DNA of 64,000 nt, from the NCBI RefSeq assembly GCF_010389155.1, contig NC_057766.1:27599516-27663515 (forward strand), written 5' to 3'. The notes under the pieces were generated by a model. That model saw nothing but the letters and a program-made list of their open reading frames with translations, had not been told where the DNA came from and did no database searches. This document shows, piece by piece, positions 23,326 through 35,694 of the stretch. Source of the stretch: Erigeron canadensis (lineage: Eukaryota > Streptophyta > Magnoliopsida > Asterales > Asteraceae). Positions within the stretch are counted from its first letter, which is position 1. Each line of letters begins with the position of its first letter. A program made the translations under genes and the position numbers.

Positions 23326-24588
23326 ATATATAGGAATGTTACATTTTGACTCATATCATTGAAACCAATTTATTCATCTACGTATGTGTTTGCCATAGGT
23401 TTTTCCTTAGATACACCAGAAATGAAGTGGGCAATTAACTACAGTTATAAACATCTGCAGTTGGCCACTGATAATTTCAGTGAAAAGAATATTATAGGGA
23501 AAGGAGGCTTTGGTGAAGTATTCAAGGTAATTAACATAATGTAGCTATATATATATAGGTTAAGGAAGGAACCCTTTCCCGAATATCATATTGGATACAC
23601 ATCATCCGTCCCTTAAAGGTTATGATGCCGGTGAAACACCTCCACTTAATCGCCTTATGCTTTGGAATGTAATTTGTTCGTTTGACAAATAGTTCTTATA
23701 TATATCGTCTGATAGGCAACGCTTGAGGATAGTGAAATTGTGGCAGTGAAGAAACTCAAAGTTAGCTATCTTGGAGCCAAAGTAGACTTTCAAAATGAAA
23801 TCTTACTTATAAGAGACATTAAACACGTAAATCTTCTCTGTCTCCTAGGATGGTCCAATGAAGGATCTAATCTACTACTTGTCCTCGAATACATGCCCAA
23901 TGGCAGCCTAGATAGATATCTATGGGGTAAGTTTCTACCACCAAGTTAATTAATAAAGCTATACGTACATGAAAATCTGAATTCACGCAGATAGTTGGTA
24001 CACCTATGAATACATTTCTGGTAGGTGCAAAAAGGGGTGTTCTGAATTGGAAAAAGCGATATGATATAATATTAGGCATAGCCAGGGGTCTTGCTCATCT
24101 TCACAGTGAATTCCATGTCAAAATCATTCATAGAGATATTAAATCAAGCAACATTCTTCTTGATGACGATTTTCAACCCAAAATAGCAGATTTTGGGTTG
24201 GCAAGGTTCCAACCAGAGGATCAAAGTCATGTTGTCACAAAGTTTTCTGGGACGTTGTAAGTTTGATTTACAAGAAAAACAATTTTTCATTCCTCCTTTT
24301 GAATCTGATCTGAAACTTCCACATTTTTTTTACTCTATGTTACATAGAGGCTACACAGCGCCTGAATATGCAAGATACGGTGTTTTATCAGATAAAGTTG
24401 ACACTTACAGCTTTGGTATCGTTACTTTGGAAATAGTTAGTGGCTGCAAGTGTACCAAGCCAAACTTTGATGGCCCTTCTACCGATCACCTCCTTGAACA
24501 TGTAAGATACAAAAGGATACTTTTTTTCTCTCTTTCAAATGACACTTGAAATAAATATATTGCAAATGAAATACAATGAATTTTCATG

Positions 24589-25236
24589 ATTTTTTTTTTT
24601 CATGAACCACTGGGTTAATAGCCCAGTGGGCAGTCGTCCCCTACAAAACCGGGCCCCATCATGTTTACCTTTTACACAATAGTGGGGTGCAGGTTTGAGT
24701 CTCTCAGCCAGCAAGCATGAGGATTTATTCTGTTGTGATGGTATTTGGTGGTGGGGTTTCAATGGGATACGGATTGTGCGGCCTGTGCATATCGGAACCA
24801 TGGCAGTTCCGGGGATCTGGGTGTTCCCTCCAATTTACACCTTTTACCATGGTTGCAAATATCGGCCGACATATCGGTGATATATCGGCCGTCAACTGAT
24901 ACGAAATATGGGTTATCGGCTGAACTTCGTTTTGGTCAAATGTCGGTCAATATAGATAAAAAAAAAGTTGACTTAAAAAAAAAAACACGGGTTAAAACCA
25001 AAAATAGGGTTTTAGACTTTAAGATTAAAAGGTATGTAGAATTTGCTTCATAATATAGCAAGTAAGATTGAAATGTATGTAAACTTATGTCAAATTGTAT
25101 ATATTGTTAGTGTGTGTATATATATATAATTTAGATAAATTCCTTTACAAATTAGGGTATCCGATATATCACATATCGGGGATTGGCCGATACGATACTG
25201 AAATCGATATTTACAACCTTGCCTTTTAGACATTAC
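24589..25236 (+). mobile_element. SINE-like insertion in CRK-A intron 7, with a nested MITE
   Basis: A 16-bp direct repeat, acaatgaattttcatg, flanks the segment (24573-24588 and 25237-25252). Inside, TAGCCCAGTGGGC (24617) resembles a pol III A box and GGTTTGAGTCTC (24691) a B box, as in tRNA-derived SINEs. The spacing is longer than in a tRNA and a T-run lies just inside the left repeat, so orientation is not fully certain. A second element at about 24851-25220 is inserted in its 3' part. Confidence 0.55.
24850..25220. mobile_element. Nested MITE with ATATCGG inverted ends
   Basis: The ends GGTTGCAAATATCGGCC and CGATATTTACAACC are inverted copies, and many ATCGG/CCGAT words fold inward. Flanking CCTTTTA occurs on both sides (about 24839-24846 and 25222-25228), a possible 7- or 8-bp target duplication as in hAT elements. 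It sits inside the SINE-like segment in CRK-A intron 7. Confidence 0.55.
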
Positions 25237-25952
25237 ACAATGAATTTTCATGGTGTCTATGTTACGTCCGGTAGCCCAACAAATGAACAAAATGCACAAA
25301 ATACAAGCCTGATGAAATTTCACTCTAAAACCAGTTAGTGACAGAGGGGGTTGCACATTAGTTTATGCGAGTCATATGTCCGTGTAATGCGGCAATGGTG
25401 GTGGCGGCACAGGGTGGCGGCGGCGGCGACGGGTGGTGGCGGTGACAGGTGGTGGGAGCGGCAATGGTGGTAAATGTAAAAGTAATTAATATTAAAAGAG
25501 GTAGTATAATTATTTTAGGGATGGAAGGATTTATGTTTAAATAATTTCATTAAAGGTATTATAGTTATATTAGACGAGGATGTTTAAATTAATGAATAAA
25601 AGAGAGGGGTATTTTATTAACGTGAGACATCAACACTCAAAAGATGCCCCAATTGTTACATATGATTTGATGCAATTTGTTACAGGCATGGAAATTATAT
25701 GAAAGTAAAAGACATTTGAAGTTAGTTGATGAAACAATGGATTTAAATCAGTACGAAGATGAACAGGTGGTAAAGATTGTCGAGATTGCGTTGTTGTGCA
25801 CTCAATCACCGGTTTCTAAAAGACCAAAAATGTCTGAAGTTGTTTTGATGCTTCAAAATGGCCCATCATCGGGGGAACTAAAGTTAACCAGACCCACTCT
25901 TATTTATCACAACAGGAGGGTGTGTATAGGCTCTTCAAACAATTCTAGCTAG

Positions 25953-26598
25953 TTGCATTGAAGAAGTTTCGAAAATGCCAAGGAAACTAGAGGCAAATGA
26001 ACTACGAAAATCTATATAACCAAGTGGATGCTATGGAGAACAGACTTGGCAACTTTTTTAAATTAAGTGCCCAAGCTTTAATATTCGGCCCATAGTGGTG
26101 AAATCGAAATTTACATATTGGTTAAGAGTGTAAAAAGCGATATTTAATTTGATATTTATAAAATGATAATGTTCTTCGAATTGAATAACTTAGTATTTTT
26201 TATATTGTGGCAGTTTAACTTCATTTATTATTTTTATCTATAACCACATTAAAATTACCCATCTATCGGAGTGAAACTAAGCATGCCGAAGAAAAAAAAA
26301 AATCAAGACATGACGAAATTGAATGCGAATAGGAAAAAAAAAATATTAATCTTAAGATTAATATATCTTTAATCTTTATTACTCGTATTATTATTATTAT
26401 CTTTAATCCTAGTCTACCCAAAGTTTTGACACGATATGGTAGCAAACCTACTCAAAGCTTTGACAATTGATCTTCATACTAGAGCATATATTTTTTTAAC
26501 TCATCTTAAGATCATAATCTAGCTGTGATTGAATATTTTAATGTTTGGGAAAATGATTATAAACCACTACAAAATTGGAATGAATATACTCTCAACAT
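25953..26598. other. CRK-A 3' flank, no gene seen
   Basis: AT-rich sequence after the CRK-A stop. It presumably holds the 3' UTR. I see no certain polyadenylation signal and no other coding region. Confidence 0.35.
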
Positions 26599-27838
26599 GG
26601 GTTAAGTGCATAGAAATTTAATCAACTAAAGACGAAAAGTTATTGTGTGCATGAACTTACAGAACGTTTATTGTATGCATGAACAAAATCAAAAACGTTA
26701 TCGAACACGATTGACCTGCTATTCCCTTAGCCGGTAACTTATTTGAATTCTTAGCTACCTGCTGATGTCAGCAATTTTGTCTTATTCTTATTTTGTCATT
26801 TTCTGTAAAAAAAAATTTTTTAACGATTGTATATTTTTATAGTTTCTTATTTTAATCACTTTAGTCTAACTTTTTATATACAATTATAATTACTTATAAT
26901 GTTTTTAATTTTTATCAATTAACTTTGGATTTTAACATTAATCATCATTTTTTTTATTTTATTTTTTACAACGTTTTTAACTTATCTGTACCACTTAACT
27001 TATTAGTTTTTTAACTTTAGTCTAACTTTTTGTATACAAACTTAATTATAATTTAGTTTTATAGTTTTTAATTTTTATCAAATAACTTTGAGTTTCTAAC
27101 TTTAATCATCAAATCTTTTTTTTTCCTTTACTTTTTATCTCTTATTTTAAGGTTTCTAACTAAACTATAGTAAATTTTAAGTGTCCAAACTTTTAGGTAA
27201 TGTTGTATGTATAAATGCTTGCATGACGCAGTGTCGATCCCGGGCAACGTCTTTCCGGGGTCAAAAAAACTAATTCTAACTACACACATTAATCAGAATT
27301 TAGAACCATAAGAATTTTATAAAAAAATCGGATCTTATATCTTGATGATGAAGATGATGTCAAATAAATAAATAACAAACACAATCAACTGATGAAAAAT
27401 TATGTCAAACCACCACACATATTCCTTTTTCTGTATTTCATCATGAAACCGACAAACAAGTAATTCCTTTTATACCCCGCCGCCGAGAAATGTTGTGGGA
27501 AATGTTGGTCGTCCACTTTTACTGTCTTTTGTTTTTTCTTCTTCTCTTTGATTTTATTTATTTTATCTATATATGGGAGATGAAAAAAAGAAAAAAGTGA
27601 AAATTGTAAAAATCTTGATACAATAAATATTGATTGTAAGTTCATGCACATAATAACTTTTTGAGCATAGTTTATTACATTTTCATGTACTTAACCGGCC
27701 CACATCAAGCCTTTTACTGGTTTCGGTATATATACAATAGAAAATTAGCAGGGTTCATGTATACAATAAACCTTTTGTAAGTTCATATATACAATAACTT
27801 TTCGGCCTTAGTTGATTACATTTCCGTGCACTTAACCC
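26599..27838. mobile_element. Inverted-repeat element, 1.24 kb
   Basis: The left end GGGTTAAGTGCATAGAAATT then TAATCAACTAAAGACGAAAAGTTATTGT pairs inversely with the right end ACAATAACTTTTCGGCC then TTAGTTGATTACATTTCCGTGCACTTAACCC. A partial extra copy of the right end lies at 27638-27700. No transposase frame, and no clean target duplication found. A gggcaacgtctttccgggg word near 27240 is unexplained. Confidence 0.55.
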
Positions 27839-28499
27839 TTTAAAAATTGATCTTCATACTAGAACATATATAAGCCGCCACAAGTAGACTTTCATAATAA
27901 TAATTTTGGGGAGAATCATTTGATATCATACATGTTATACACCTATAAATCATATATCACAATCCCATAAGATATTATATATTGTAATGTTTGATAAGAG
28001 TGGCTAATAATTGATGATTGATAACTTACGGTTGATAATTGATAACATATAATTGATTAAATGAGAAGATGTTAATAACTTTAGTCAGACTAGACAGATG
28101 CTCGTACTATGTGACGTCAATGGTGGTAGTGGTAATGGTGGTGATTGTTAATAGTGGTGTCAGCGACGAATAAGATGGGGTTATTATTGCAAAGGTTATT
28201 GATGTTAAAAATAGTTATTTTAGTAATTAAGTTGTAAATCTTGTAATTATTTCATTATAAGTATATCTAATTTCTTGAATAAAGATAAAAAGGCATTTTA
28301 GGTGGTTAAAATATTTATTAATAAATAGAAGTTATGCTATTATTATCAAAAATTATATTGATTATAAATTAAAAATATGATTTAAAGTGTAGATAAATAT
28401 GTTATGGGGAAAGAAATAAGTTTATGTTTAATAAATATGAAAACAAATATCACAAATAGACAAATCGCATATTGATTCGTGAACAAGGCCCTACAACAA

Positions 28500-28640
28500 T
28501 TGACTTGGTCACTAATAACTCATTTTTGAGGGTTGCAGGTGTCTAATTGTACACGAAACAAATAATTGTGGCTAGTCAACTTCATACGCATATTCGATAA
28601 ATCACCATCATACCCTCTTACGTATTGACAAGGCAAATAT
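28500..28640 (+). promoter_or_regulatory. CRK-B promoter: W-box cores and TATA-like element
   Basis: TTGACT lies at 28500-28505, and its inverse AGTCAA at 28574-28579. An ATATATAT TATA-like run is at 28639-28646, about 65 bp before the first ATG at 28711. TTGACY is the WRKY binding core, and CRK genes often respond to salicylic acid and pathogens through it (family knowledge). Short motifs like these also occur by chance. The 27839-28499 stretch before it has no gene. Confidence 0.35.
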
Positions 28641-28710
28641 ATATATGGTTCCAACGCATGGAGATGCATGACCTACACATCTTTTTCTCTCATTCTCTCT
28701 TCCACTTGCT

Positions 28711-31700
28711 ATGGGTAATATCAGAAAAAATCTTTCAATACCCATAATCGAAAACGGGGCAATGACCAGCATAGCCGTGACCGTGATTGTGTTAGTATTC
28801 ATGTTGGTATCGGTTACTTCACAATCGAATATTAACAGGAATAACACACTAGTTAGACGTTATTGCAGTCAATATGGGGTTTTAGATGAAACATTTTTCT
28901 TAAGGAACCTCAACACCACCTTTTCTAGCCTTCGGAGGCAGTTGTCCTCCAACAGTTCGGTATACCATGCTACTGCACGGACCATAATCAATGGCGAGTC
29001 TGTATACGGACTTGTTTGGTGCAGATTGTATCTCACTCATCCAGAGTGTTTGAGATGTTTTGATACAGCAGCAAGATCAGTGAGAGTATGTGGGATTGTC
29101 AATGGTGGTCATGTAGTCTTTGACGATTGTAATCTCAGGTAATTTTGCTGCTTTTTTTCTAAACTTATAATTTAAATTACTTCTCCAATATGCATATAGT
29201 TTTACTACACTCATTGATCTGTATGTTCATTTTATTTATTTTTTTACTATATCCGTCATATTTTGATTGTCCATATTTTTTTCGTTTGTTTTATAAATAT
29301 TGTTTTCTTACCTCATATATTAATTAGTTTTACTATATATCATACAATTAAGTAAAAAGAATTTTGTTTTAAAGTCAAAATAACTTTAGATACACGAGTA
29401 AAAATTAAACTACTTCATTCTTAATACATATAGCTTAAAATTCAATTATAAAATTTTAGTTAGTGGAAGATAATAACGAGAAAAAGGGCGTATTACTTTT
29501 AAGAATAACTATGATAGATTTAGAAACTTTCCGTATATAGTAAAGAAATAGAAAGGGAGACACTGATAGATTTTGAAACTTTCCGTATATAGAAAAGAAA
29601 TAGAAATGGGGAGAATTACTTTTAGAGAAACGCTAAATTGGTAATGTATTTGTTGTATTGGAACAACCCATTGGGAGGAGTGCTCTAAGGCTATATGACT
29701 AGCTAGGTTACTATCTTTTAAGCTTTTTGTGTTCCAATCAACTACTATACATATAGTCTCTTCTTGTGGAAGTGAAAATGTTAGGTCGGCTAGTGATATA
29801 TTTTTTTTAACTAGTTCCCACTTTATCTTACAATAGTAAAACTTTTCATTTATTTTAAACTACGAGATATAAATCATGATTTATAAGTCATTATAAGTGA
29901 TTTATGGAAAAACCCAGAAAGAAAATCGAACCAAAACTTATGGTGAGAATAAAAAATATCTACCATTTGAGCTGATTCATTTGTGAAGTCGGCTAGTGAT
30001 CTATCAATAACGTTTAATAAAATCATTTACTGTATTTAATATTATCACAGTGTTCCACCAATTTGGCAAGTCAAATATACATCATCATTAATCACAGAAC
30101 AACTTTATATCTACTAGCCCAAATAGTTGAAAGTTGAATGGGACTCTTTTGCCTTTGACTTGACTCGTTCAAATATCAAGAGTTGAAACTGAAACATGTT
30201 TGCTTCAAAAATATCTTAAATTACATGCTATTTATGTCAGTAAATTATTGGAAACCTATCGACTTAATGTGCAATTAACAATGGATGAGTTCTCAATTTT
30301 CCATTTCTATTAGATCACACTATACTTTTTTTACACAGTAGTATATGTAACACATATATAGTCGTTCCTATACACAACGAAAACATCATATAACTCACTT
30401 TAGCATAATGTAATGGTGCAGATCTAGTTTGTTATATAGTACCGTATATAATCTGGAATAGATTCCAGTATTGAAGTCCCATAAAATGAAACCAAGTTAA
30501 CGATAGTTGATGCACACACTCTAACTTACTTACATAGGTTATAAAACCATTTTTATTAAAACTTTGAAGTTGCTCCTGCAATGTTCTATGAAGGTATGAG
30601 AACAATAATTTCTACATGGAAGCTAATGTTCGGGGCAATGTCGGAGTATGTGGCAACCAAACGTCAACTCAATCAGCATTCACGGAAACGGTGAAAAAAG
30701 TGTTATCAGACCTTCGAGTTGCAACACCAAGAAAACCTGATTTCTATGGAGCATCCATGAGGCAAGTCACAGGAAGCAACCTGAAGGTTTATGCAATTGC
30801 ACAATGTAATATAAACATAACCAAAAGTGATTGTGCAGAATGTTTATCTATAAGAACATCAACATTATCTGATTGTCTTCCTAGTACAATTGGGAGGGCA
30901 TTTGATGCCGGATGTTTTATGAGGTACTCTAATACAGCGTTTTTCAGAGACAACCAGACTACCGATTTAAAACCCTTTCTTAAAGGTACCACCTTTTTCC
31001 TGCACATAATGTTCAATGTTCTTCATGTGATATATTTTGTCATATAAACGTTTTATGTGTTTGGCAGGAGATCAAAACACTAAGAGAGCAATTATTGGGG
31101 GAGTTCTTGGAGGTGTCGGATTTTTATTGGTCATACTAGCATTTCTGTTATGGAATCGATCTAAGAAGTCAAGTGCCCGCCCACAAGGTAAACCAATCAA
31201 TCCACGTCCATTCACATAGAAGTCACACAGATATATATTAGGAAGCTTTTCAGTATCTTCACTGTGTTCTAACACTCTCGATATTACTAAATCGATCTAA
31301 AACATGTATTTTGTGGTTAATGATATGCATATACCTAATATATATACATATGGGGTATTGACTGACCAGGAAAGTCGACTGGAGCAACTGAATTGCTGCA
31401 AGGTCCCATGGCTTATAGCCACCAAGATTTAGCAACTGCAACTAATAACTTTAGTACAGAGCACAAACTTGGAGAAGGACCTTTCGGAGAGGTATATAAG
31501 GTATGTACAGCAGATATTTTCGGTGATAACTCTTCAAATATATATCATATCTATGTAGCATGTTTCTTATTATTTGAGGTTTTTCTTCACTTTAACTTTG
31601 TTACAAATTAGGGGACACTAAATAATGGGGGAGTGGTAGCAATAAAGAAAACAACAATGCATTCAAGAGGACGGAAAACATACTTTGAAAATGAACTGAA

Positions 31701-32844
31701 AATAATAAGTAATGTTCATCATCGACATGTTATGCGTCTTCTTGGATATTGTAACAAAGGACCTCATCTGTTCCTTGTTCTCGAGTTCATGGAAAATGGC
31801 AGCCTTGATAAGTTTCTTTATGGTGAGTTGGGATCATGTATTTAGCCTACACATACAACTCGATGTTTTATTACTGACACTTGATCTAACAAATGGCAGG
31901 TGATAAAAGAGGAAGCCTAACATGGAAACAGAGGTTTGAAATTATCTTTGGAATTGCAAGAGGACTTGCATATCTACATGAACAATATCATGTGACTATC
32001 ATTCACAGAGATATTAAGTCAAGCAACATTCTACTTGACAATGACTATCAGCCAAAAATTTCGGATTTTGGTCTGGTCAGATTGCTACCAGAAGATAAGA
32101 CGCATATTAGCACCAAAGTTGCAGGGACATTGTAAGTTTAATCGACTACTGTGATCTTACTTGGTCCTCTAGTGACCACAATATATAATCATACTAAGTT
32201 GCACTATTTCATATGATGCTCAGTGGCTTTGTAGCACCAGAATATGCAATCCATGGGCAGGTGTCTGAGAAAGTAGATACTTACAGTTTTGGTGTAATGG
32301 TGCTTGAAATTATTAGCGGAAGGAGGTGCACTGATAGCATTGAAAATGGATCTGTTACACATAACTTACTTGATTATGTAAGCATCCTAACTCCACAAAT
32401 TCCGTTTTCTTCCTCGTCTCATCTCAACTTAAAAATCTGTAAAACCAAAGTCATATGAATCATATAAACAGTTACAAATAACTTAAAACAGATATCTTAT
32501 TATAACCATTTGCATCTTATTGTGTATCACAGGCGTGGGACCTGTACGAGAAGGGAATGCATGTGAATCTAATCGACAATACACTAGACCCAAGTGAATA
32601 CGCACAAGAAGATGTAAAAAAGATCATAGAACTATCTCTTACTTGCACTCAGTCGCCAGCGTCAACAAGGCCATCAATGTCCGAAGTGGTTTCTCTTTTA
32701 AGTGACACATCACCTGAGCAAAGAGCTCCACTGAAGTCTACCGTTACCGAAACTCGTGTGCATATTCCATTAGACACCTCTACCTCCGATACTTCTTCAA
32801 CATCAAAAGCCACTGTCTCAAATGCAGAACTTTCAGGTCGTTAG
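28711..32844 (+). CDS. CRK-B: intact cysteine-rich receptor-like kinase
   Basis: Eight exons: 28711-29138, 30594-30985, 31068-31187, 31370-31500, 31612-31822, 31900-32131, 32224-32377 and 32533-32844. They total 1980 bp, 659 residues, all phases consistent. Order: signal peptide (hydrophobic run after Met18, which is an alternative start at 28762), DUF26-1 with [16 protein letters not shown]26-2 with [13 protein letters not shown], a membrane span at about 281-302, then a Ser/Thr kinase with [21 protein letters not shown] (about 463), DFGLVRL and APEY. The RD motif and key Lys and Asp are present. The glycine loop has Pro where paralogues have Gly. The C-tail is Ser/Thr-rich. Expected at the plasma membrane, sensing apoplastic or redox signals in stress or immunity (family knowledge); the ligand is unknown. 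Intron 1 is 1.45 kb. Confidence 0.92.
29139..30593 (+). other. CRK-B intron 1
   Basis: A 1455-bp intron between the two DUF26 exons, the same place as in CRK-C and CRK-D. A decayed Stowaway-like half (CCGTCATATTTTGATTGTCC, about 29250) may be present, and the words GATAGATTT(A/T)GAAACTTTCCGTATATAG are duplicated near 29512 and 29564. No coding sequence seen. Confidence 0.6.
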
Positions 32845-33837
32845 ACTTTTATTTGGAAGTTCATTTTGGGGGGAAATCTGGTACTCGTACAATCACGACC
32901 CTTTTAAGGTGCCTATGTCTACATATTTTATTCCAGAAATGTTGCGGCTTTCATAGTGTGACAACAAAAATACCCAATTTCACACGTACGCAGAGAATGG
33001 GGAGAGCTAATGTAACTGTTGTTGCGTATATGATACACGTCATGAATCAATCAATAGTTGAATATGGCTTTTCGCTTCTGTTATATACCTTTTCTTTTTT
33101 CCAACCTTATAATCTACACAAAGTTAAGGCGTCAAGCTAAATTACTATCTGCAATAAAAATGCAGAACGGCATTCGATTTCATTAAAAGACCTAAACGGT
33201 AAAGTGAATGTTACAATGCATTTGATTACATTACTGCTGTTTAGGGTCGGTATTGCCTCTCGAAACAAATTGGTCACGTTTCGCCAACACGATGCTTCCA
33301 CCGTGAACCCGAATAAAAAATGCCTATAGAATTTATTACTTTTTTGATCTTTTTTAAATCGGCAGTTGAAATATATAAGCAAGCAATAGTGAGGGTATTA
33401 TAACAGATTATATAATGAGGCATAAATCAAGTGTTACACTGAATAATATAATAATTCTAAAAAAAAAAAAAATTAATAAATAAACTAATAAAATGCTAAA
33501 AAAGTTTATACATTGGACGATATAGGTACAGACTATATATGTTATATACATACCTTCATCTCCCCCATTCAGCAGACGTCACCACCACCGTGAATGCAAA
33601 TGACGACGGAGATCCCGGCGGATCTCCGGTATGCTTCCTGCAAACAAACGGCAATACACACGGGGAAACGGTGGTGTGTGTAAAACACTTTCATGTCAAG
33701 TGTTTAGAAAATAATAGTCAGGAAGAACTTGAGTGGATGGTGTTCGATGAAATGCCGCAGTCAGAAAAATTGCAAATGATAGAATTACTCTAACTTTAAA
33801 TCAATCAACTTAATAATATAAAGATTAGACAAAAGAT
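32845..33837. other. CRK-B 3' flank
   Basis: Presumed 3' UTR and spacer. An 84-codon frame at 33539-33793 is listed separately. Nothing else recognised. Confidence 0.35.
33539..33793 (+). CDS. Hypothetical short ORF, possible gene scrap
   Basis: An 84-residue frame of ordinary, non-repetitive composition ending in Leu-Leu. It contains CFLQTNG...CVKHFHVKCLE, which recalls the CxHxFHxxC half of a RING-like zinc finger, and an acidic EELEWMVFDEMPQSEK tail. The full set of RING cysteines is not visible. I do not recognise a family. It could be the remnant of a RING-type gene or a chance frame; no introns or neighbours support it. Confidence 0.25.
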   Translation: MLYTYLHLPHSADVTTTVNANDDGDPGGSPVCFLQTNGNTHGETVVCVKHFHVKCLENNSQEELEWMVFDEMPQSEKLQMIELL

Positions 33838-34079
33838 TTACACTGTATTGTTTAGTTTATTTAGAGGTGGAAAGGAAAGAAAAGAGAGGGGAAAATTATA
33901 AAATACATTTTAAAGATTTTTTTAAGCGTGGAAAAGGAAAGAGTGGAAAGGATTAGGAAGGGAAATGTAGTTTTTTGTTTAAAAAGTTTTCCTCTCATTT
34001 TTGAGGTGATTAGGAAGGAAAACTTTCTTTCCCTCTCTTCTCCTTTCCTCTCTTAAGTTAACTAAACAATACAGTGTAA
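33838..34079. mobile_element. MITE with TTACACTGTATTGTTTAGTT ends
   Basis: About 242 bp. The left end TTACACTGTATTGTTTAGTT and the right end AACTAAACAATACAGTGTAA are exact inverted 20-mers. The interior is purine-rich on the left (GGAAAGGAAAG) and pyrimidine-rich on the right, so most of it folds. Target duplication unclear. Confidence 0.75.
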
Positions 34080-34449
34080 TAAAATTCATATGTAAAATTT
34101 TTGAAGCTTAAGTTGAATTTTAAGCAAAGTATTTTAATTTATCATTTTTCTTTTTTAACTAAACATTTATATCTTTTTTTTGAAAAATGAGACACAAGAG
34201 ATAAACGATAGAATATTCCTTGTAAGAGCATTTTTAAGAGATGAGATACCGCGTAATGTGGTGGCCGAAGCTGCGGTGACATTGTGGTGGTAGTGGTGGT
34301 AACTGGTGGTAGTGGTGGTGACGACCAGTGATGATGACAACAATTGATAATGTATGCGGTGATGAATGGTGTAAGTAATTGATGTAAGGTTAATTGATAA
34401 AGTAAAGATGGTAGTAAAAATATAATAAAAGATAAATAATTAGTGTTAA

Positions 34450-34980
34450 GGGATGACAAAAATACTTGTACCCGAAAGGGAACCCGATACCCGCACCCGA
34501 TTTGACCGGTGAATCCCCGAGTTGACCGGGTATGGGGATGTAAATCTAATCCCCGATGGGGATGGGGACGAGGATGGAAAACCGTAAATCGTCGATCCCC
34601 ATCCCCGAACCCGAAAATACTATATATATTTATTAGAATCACTTTAAGTTCTTATCTATATTCTAGAATCAATTTTAAGTTTAAAGCTTTTGTTCAATGG
34701 TCTTTATGTGTTATACTTTATTAATCATTTATTTAACATCTATATTAGATTATTAGTTTATACATAGAAAGAAAATGTCGAAATACACGTTCTCTAATAT
34801 ATCATTTATTAAGATAAATTCATGTTAATTTAAAAAAGTTATCTCCGATACCAGATTGGGACGGATATGAGGATGTAATTTAATTACCCCGACGGGAATG
34901 GGGATTACAAGTGAAAATCAGGTACGGGGATGGGTATTGAGATTCCCGACAATCCCCGCCCCATTACCATTCATATTAGT
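34450..34980. mobile_element. GGGGAT-rich inverted-repeat element
   Basis: Left part with ACCCGATACCCGCACCCG, CCCCGATGGGGATGGGG and CCCCATCCCCGAACCCG; right part with CCCCGACGGGAATGGGG, GGTACGGGGATGGG and CAATCCCCGCCCCATTACC in inverse. The ends look like ATGACAAAAATACTTGTACCC and the inverse of GCCCCATTACCATTCAT. It resembles hAT-type MITEs common in plants. The short frames here are not genes. A GGTGGT-rich block at 34230-34340 just before it is likely another repeat. Confidence 0.5.
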
Positions 34981-35694
34981 GTTGTAAATTAATTTATCAA
35001 AGGTAGAATAGTTATTTGAAAGAAAGAAACTGGTTTGGTGTCGTCTTCCACATGTACTAAAAATCTAACTTTTCAACATAAAGGTTGGATTTTTATAGGG
35101 TTTGTTGAACGTAGCCGCTAGAACTGCAGTTAAGGTGCATCATATAGTTGTACACTTAGCATAAAATTCAAAGGTGAATTTTTGATATGAAAAGTAAAAA
35201 AAATTATGCATGTTAAGTGCAGCCCTAAAAACTGCATTTAACATTTTCCTTTTTATAAAGTACGAGTAGTAAAATACAATTAAATAGGATAATCTGATCT
35301 GATATTGAAGGTCAGAACAACTGGCTAGAATCATTCTCGGTTTATACTACCGATGTGGGTTCAACCATATGGACTAACGCTGTGAGGTTTTCCTTGAACA
35401 CTTTTGGAGCCTCCAAGAGGCCGGAGAGCTGAGCAAGATTTCATATTTATAAAGTGAGGTGTTTATTGAAAGTTGATTTCCAACAGCAGATATTTCATCT
35501 ATGGGGGATATGAGATCTATATAGTTTTCTATATTTTTTTTCTTTATTTATCTTTATTAGATATTACTCTTTCTGTGCTAGTATTAAATACGTCTATTAT
35601 GAATATTCAAAAAGAAATTTTGAACTTTGTTTTTCTTTTTTCTTTTACCTTTTTAAACTTTGATTTCAAGTATATTTTTGTATTATATAAAATT

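Larger units (their letters stand above)
22045..25952 (+). pseudogene. CRK-A: cysteine-rich receptor-like kinase lacking exon 1
   Basis: Seven exons by splice signals and phase: 22045-22445, 22748-22861, 23399-23526, 23716-23926, 24025-24256, 24348-24501 and 25686-25952. Joined length is 1507 bp, open throughout (one leftover base plus 502 codons with the stop). Exon 2 is the second DUF26 domain with the CX8CX2C pattern; exon 3 the membrane span (ALGGVCLFFLIALTLLY); exons 4-8 a kinase with [28 protein letters not shown] and APEY, so it looks catalytically complete. The exon for the signal peptide and first DUF26 is absent from at least 1.5 kb upstream. It could not enter the secretory pathway as read. 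Intron 2 holds a DUF26 scrap; introns 3 and 7 hold transposons. It may be a truncated duplicate or have a distant first exon. Confidence 0.85.

Noticed and set aside
24617..24702. tRNA gene in CRK-A intron 7
   Set aside because: Box spacing is too long for a tRNA and the segment is bounded by a 16-bp direct repeat.
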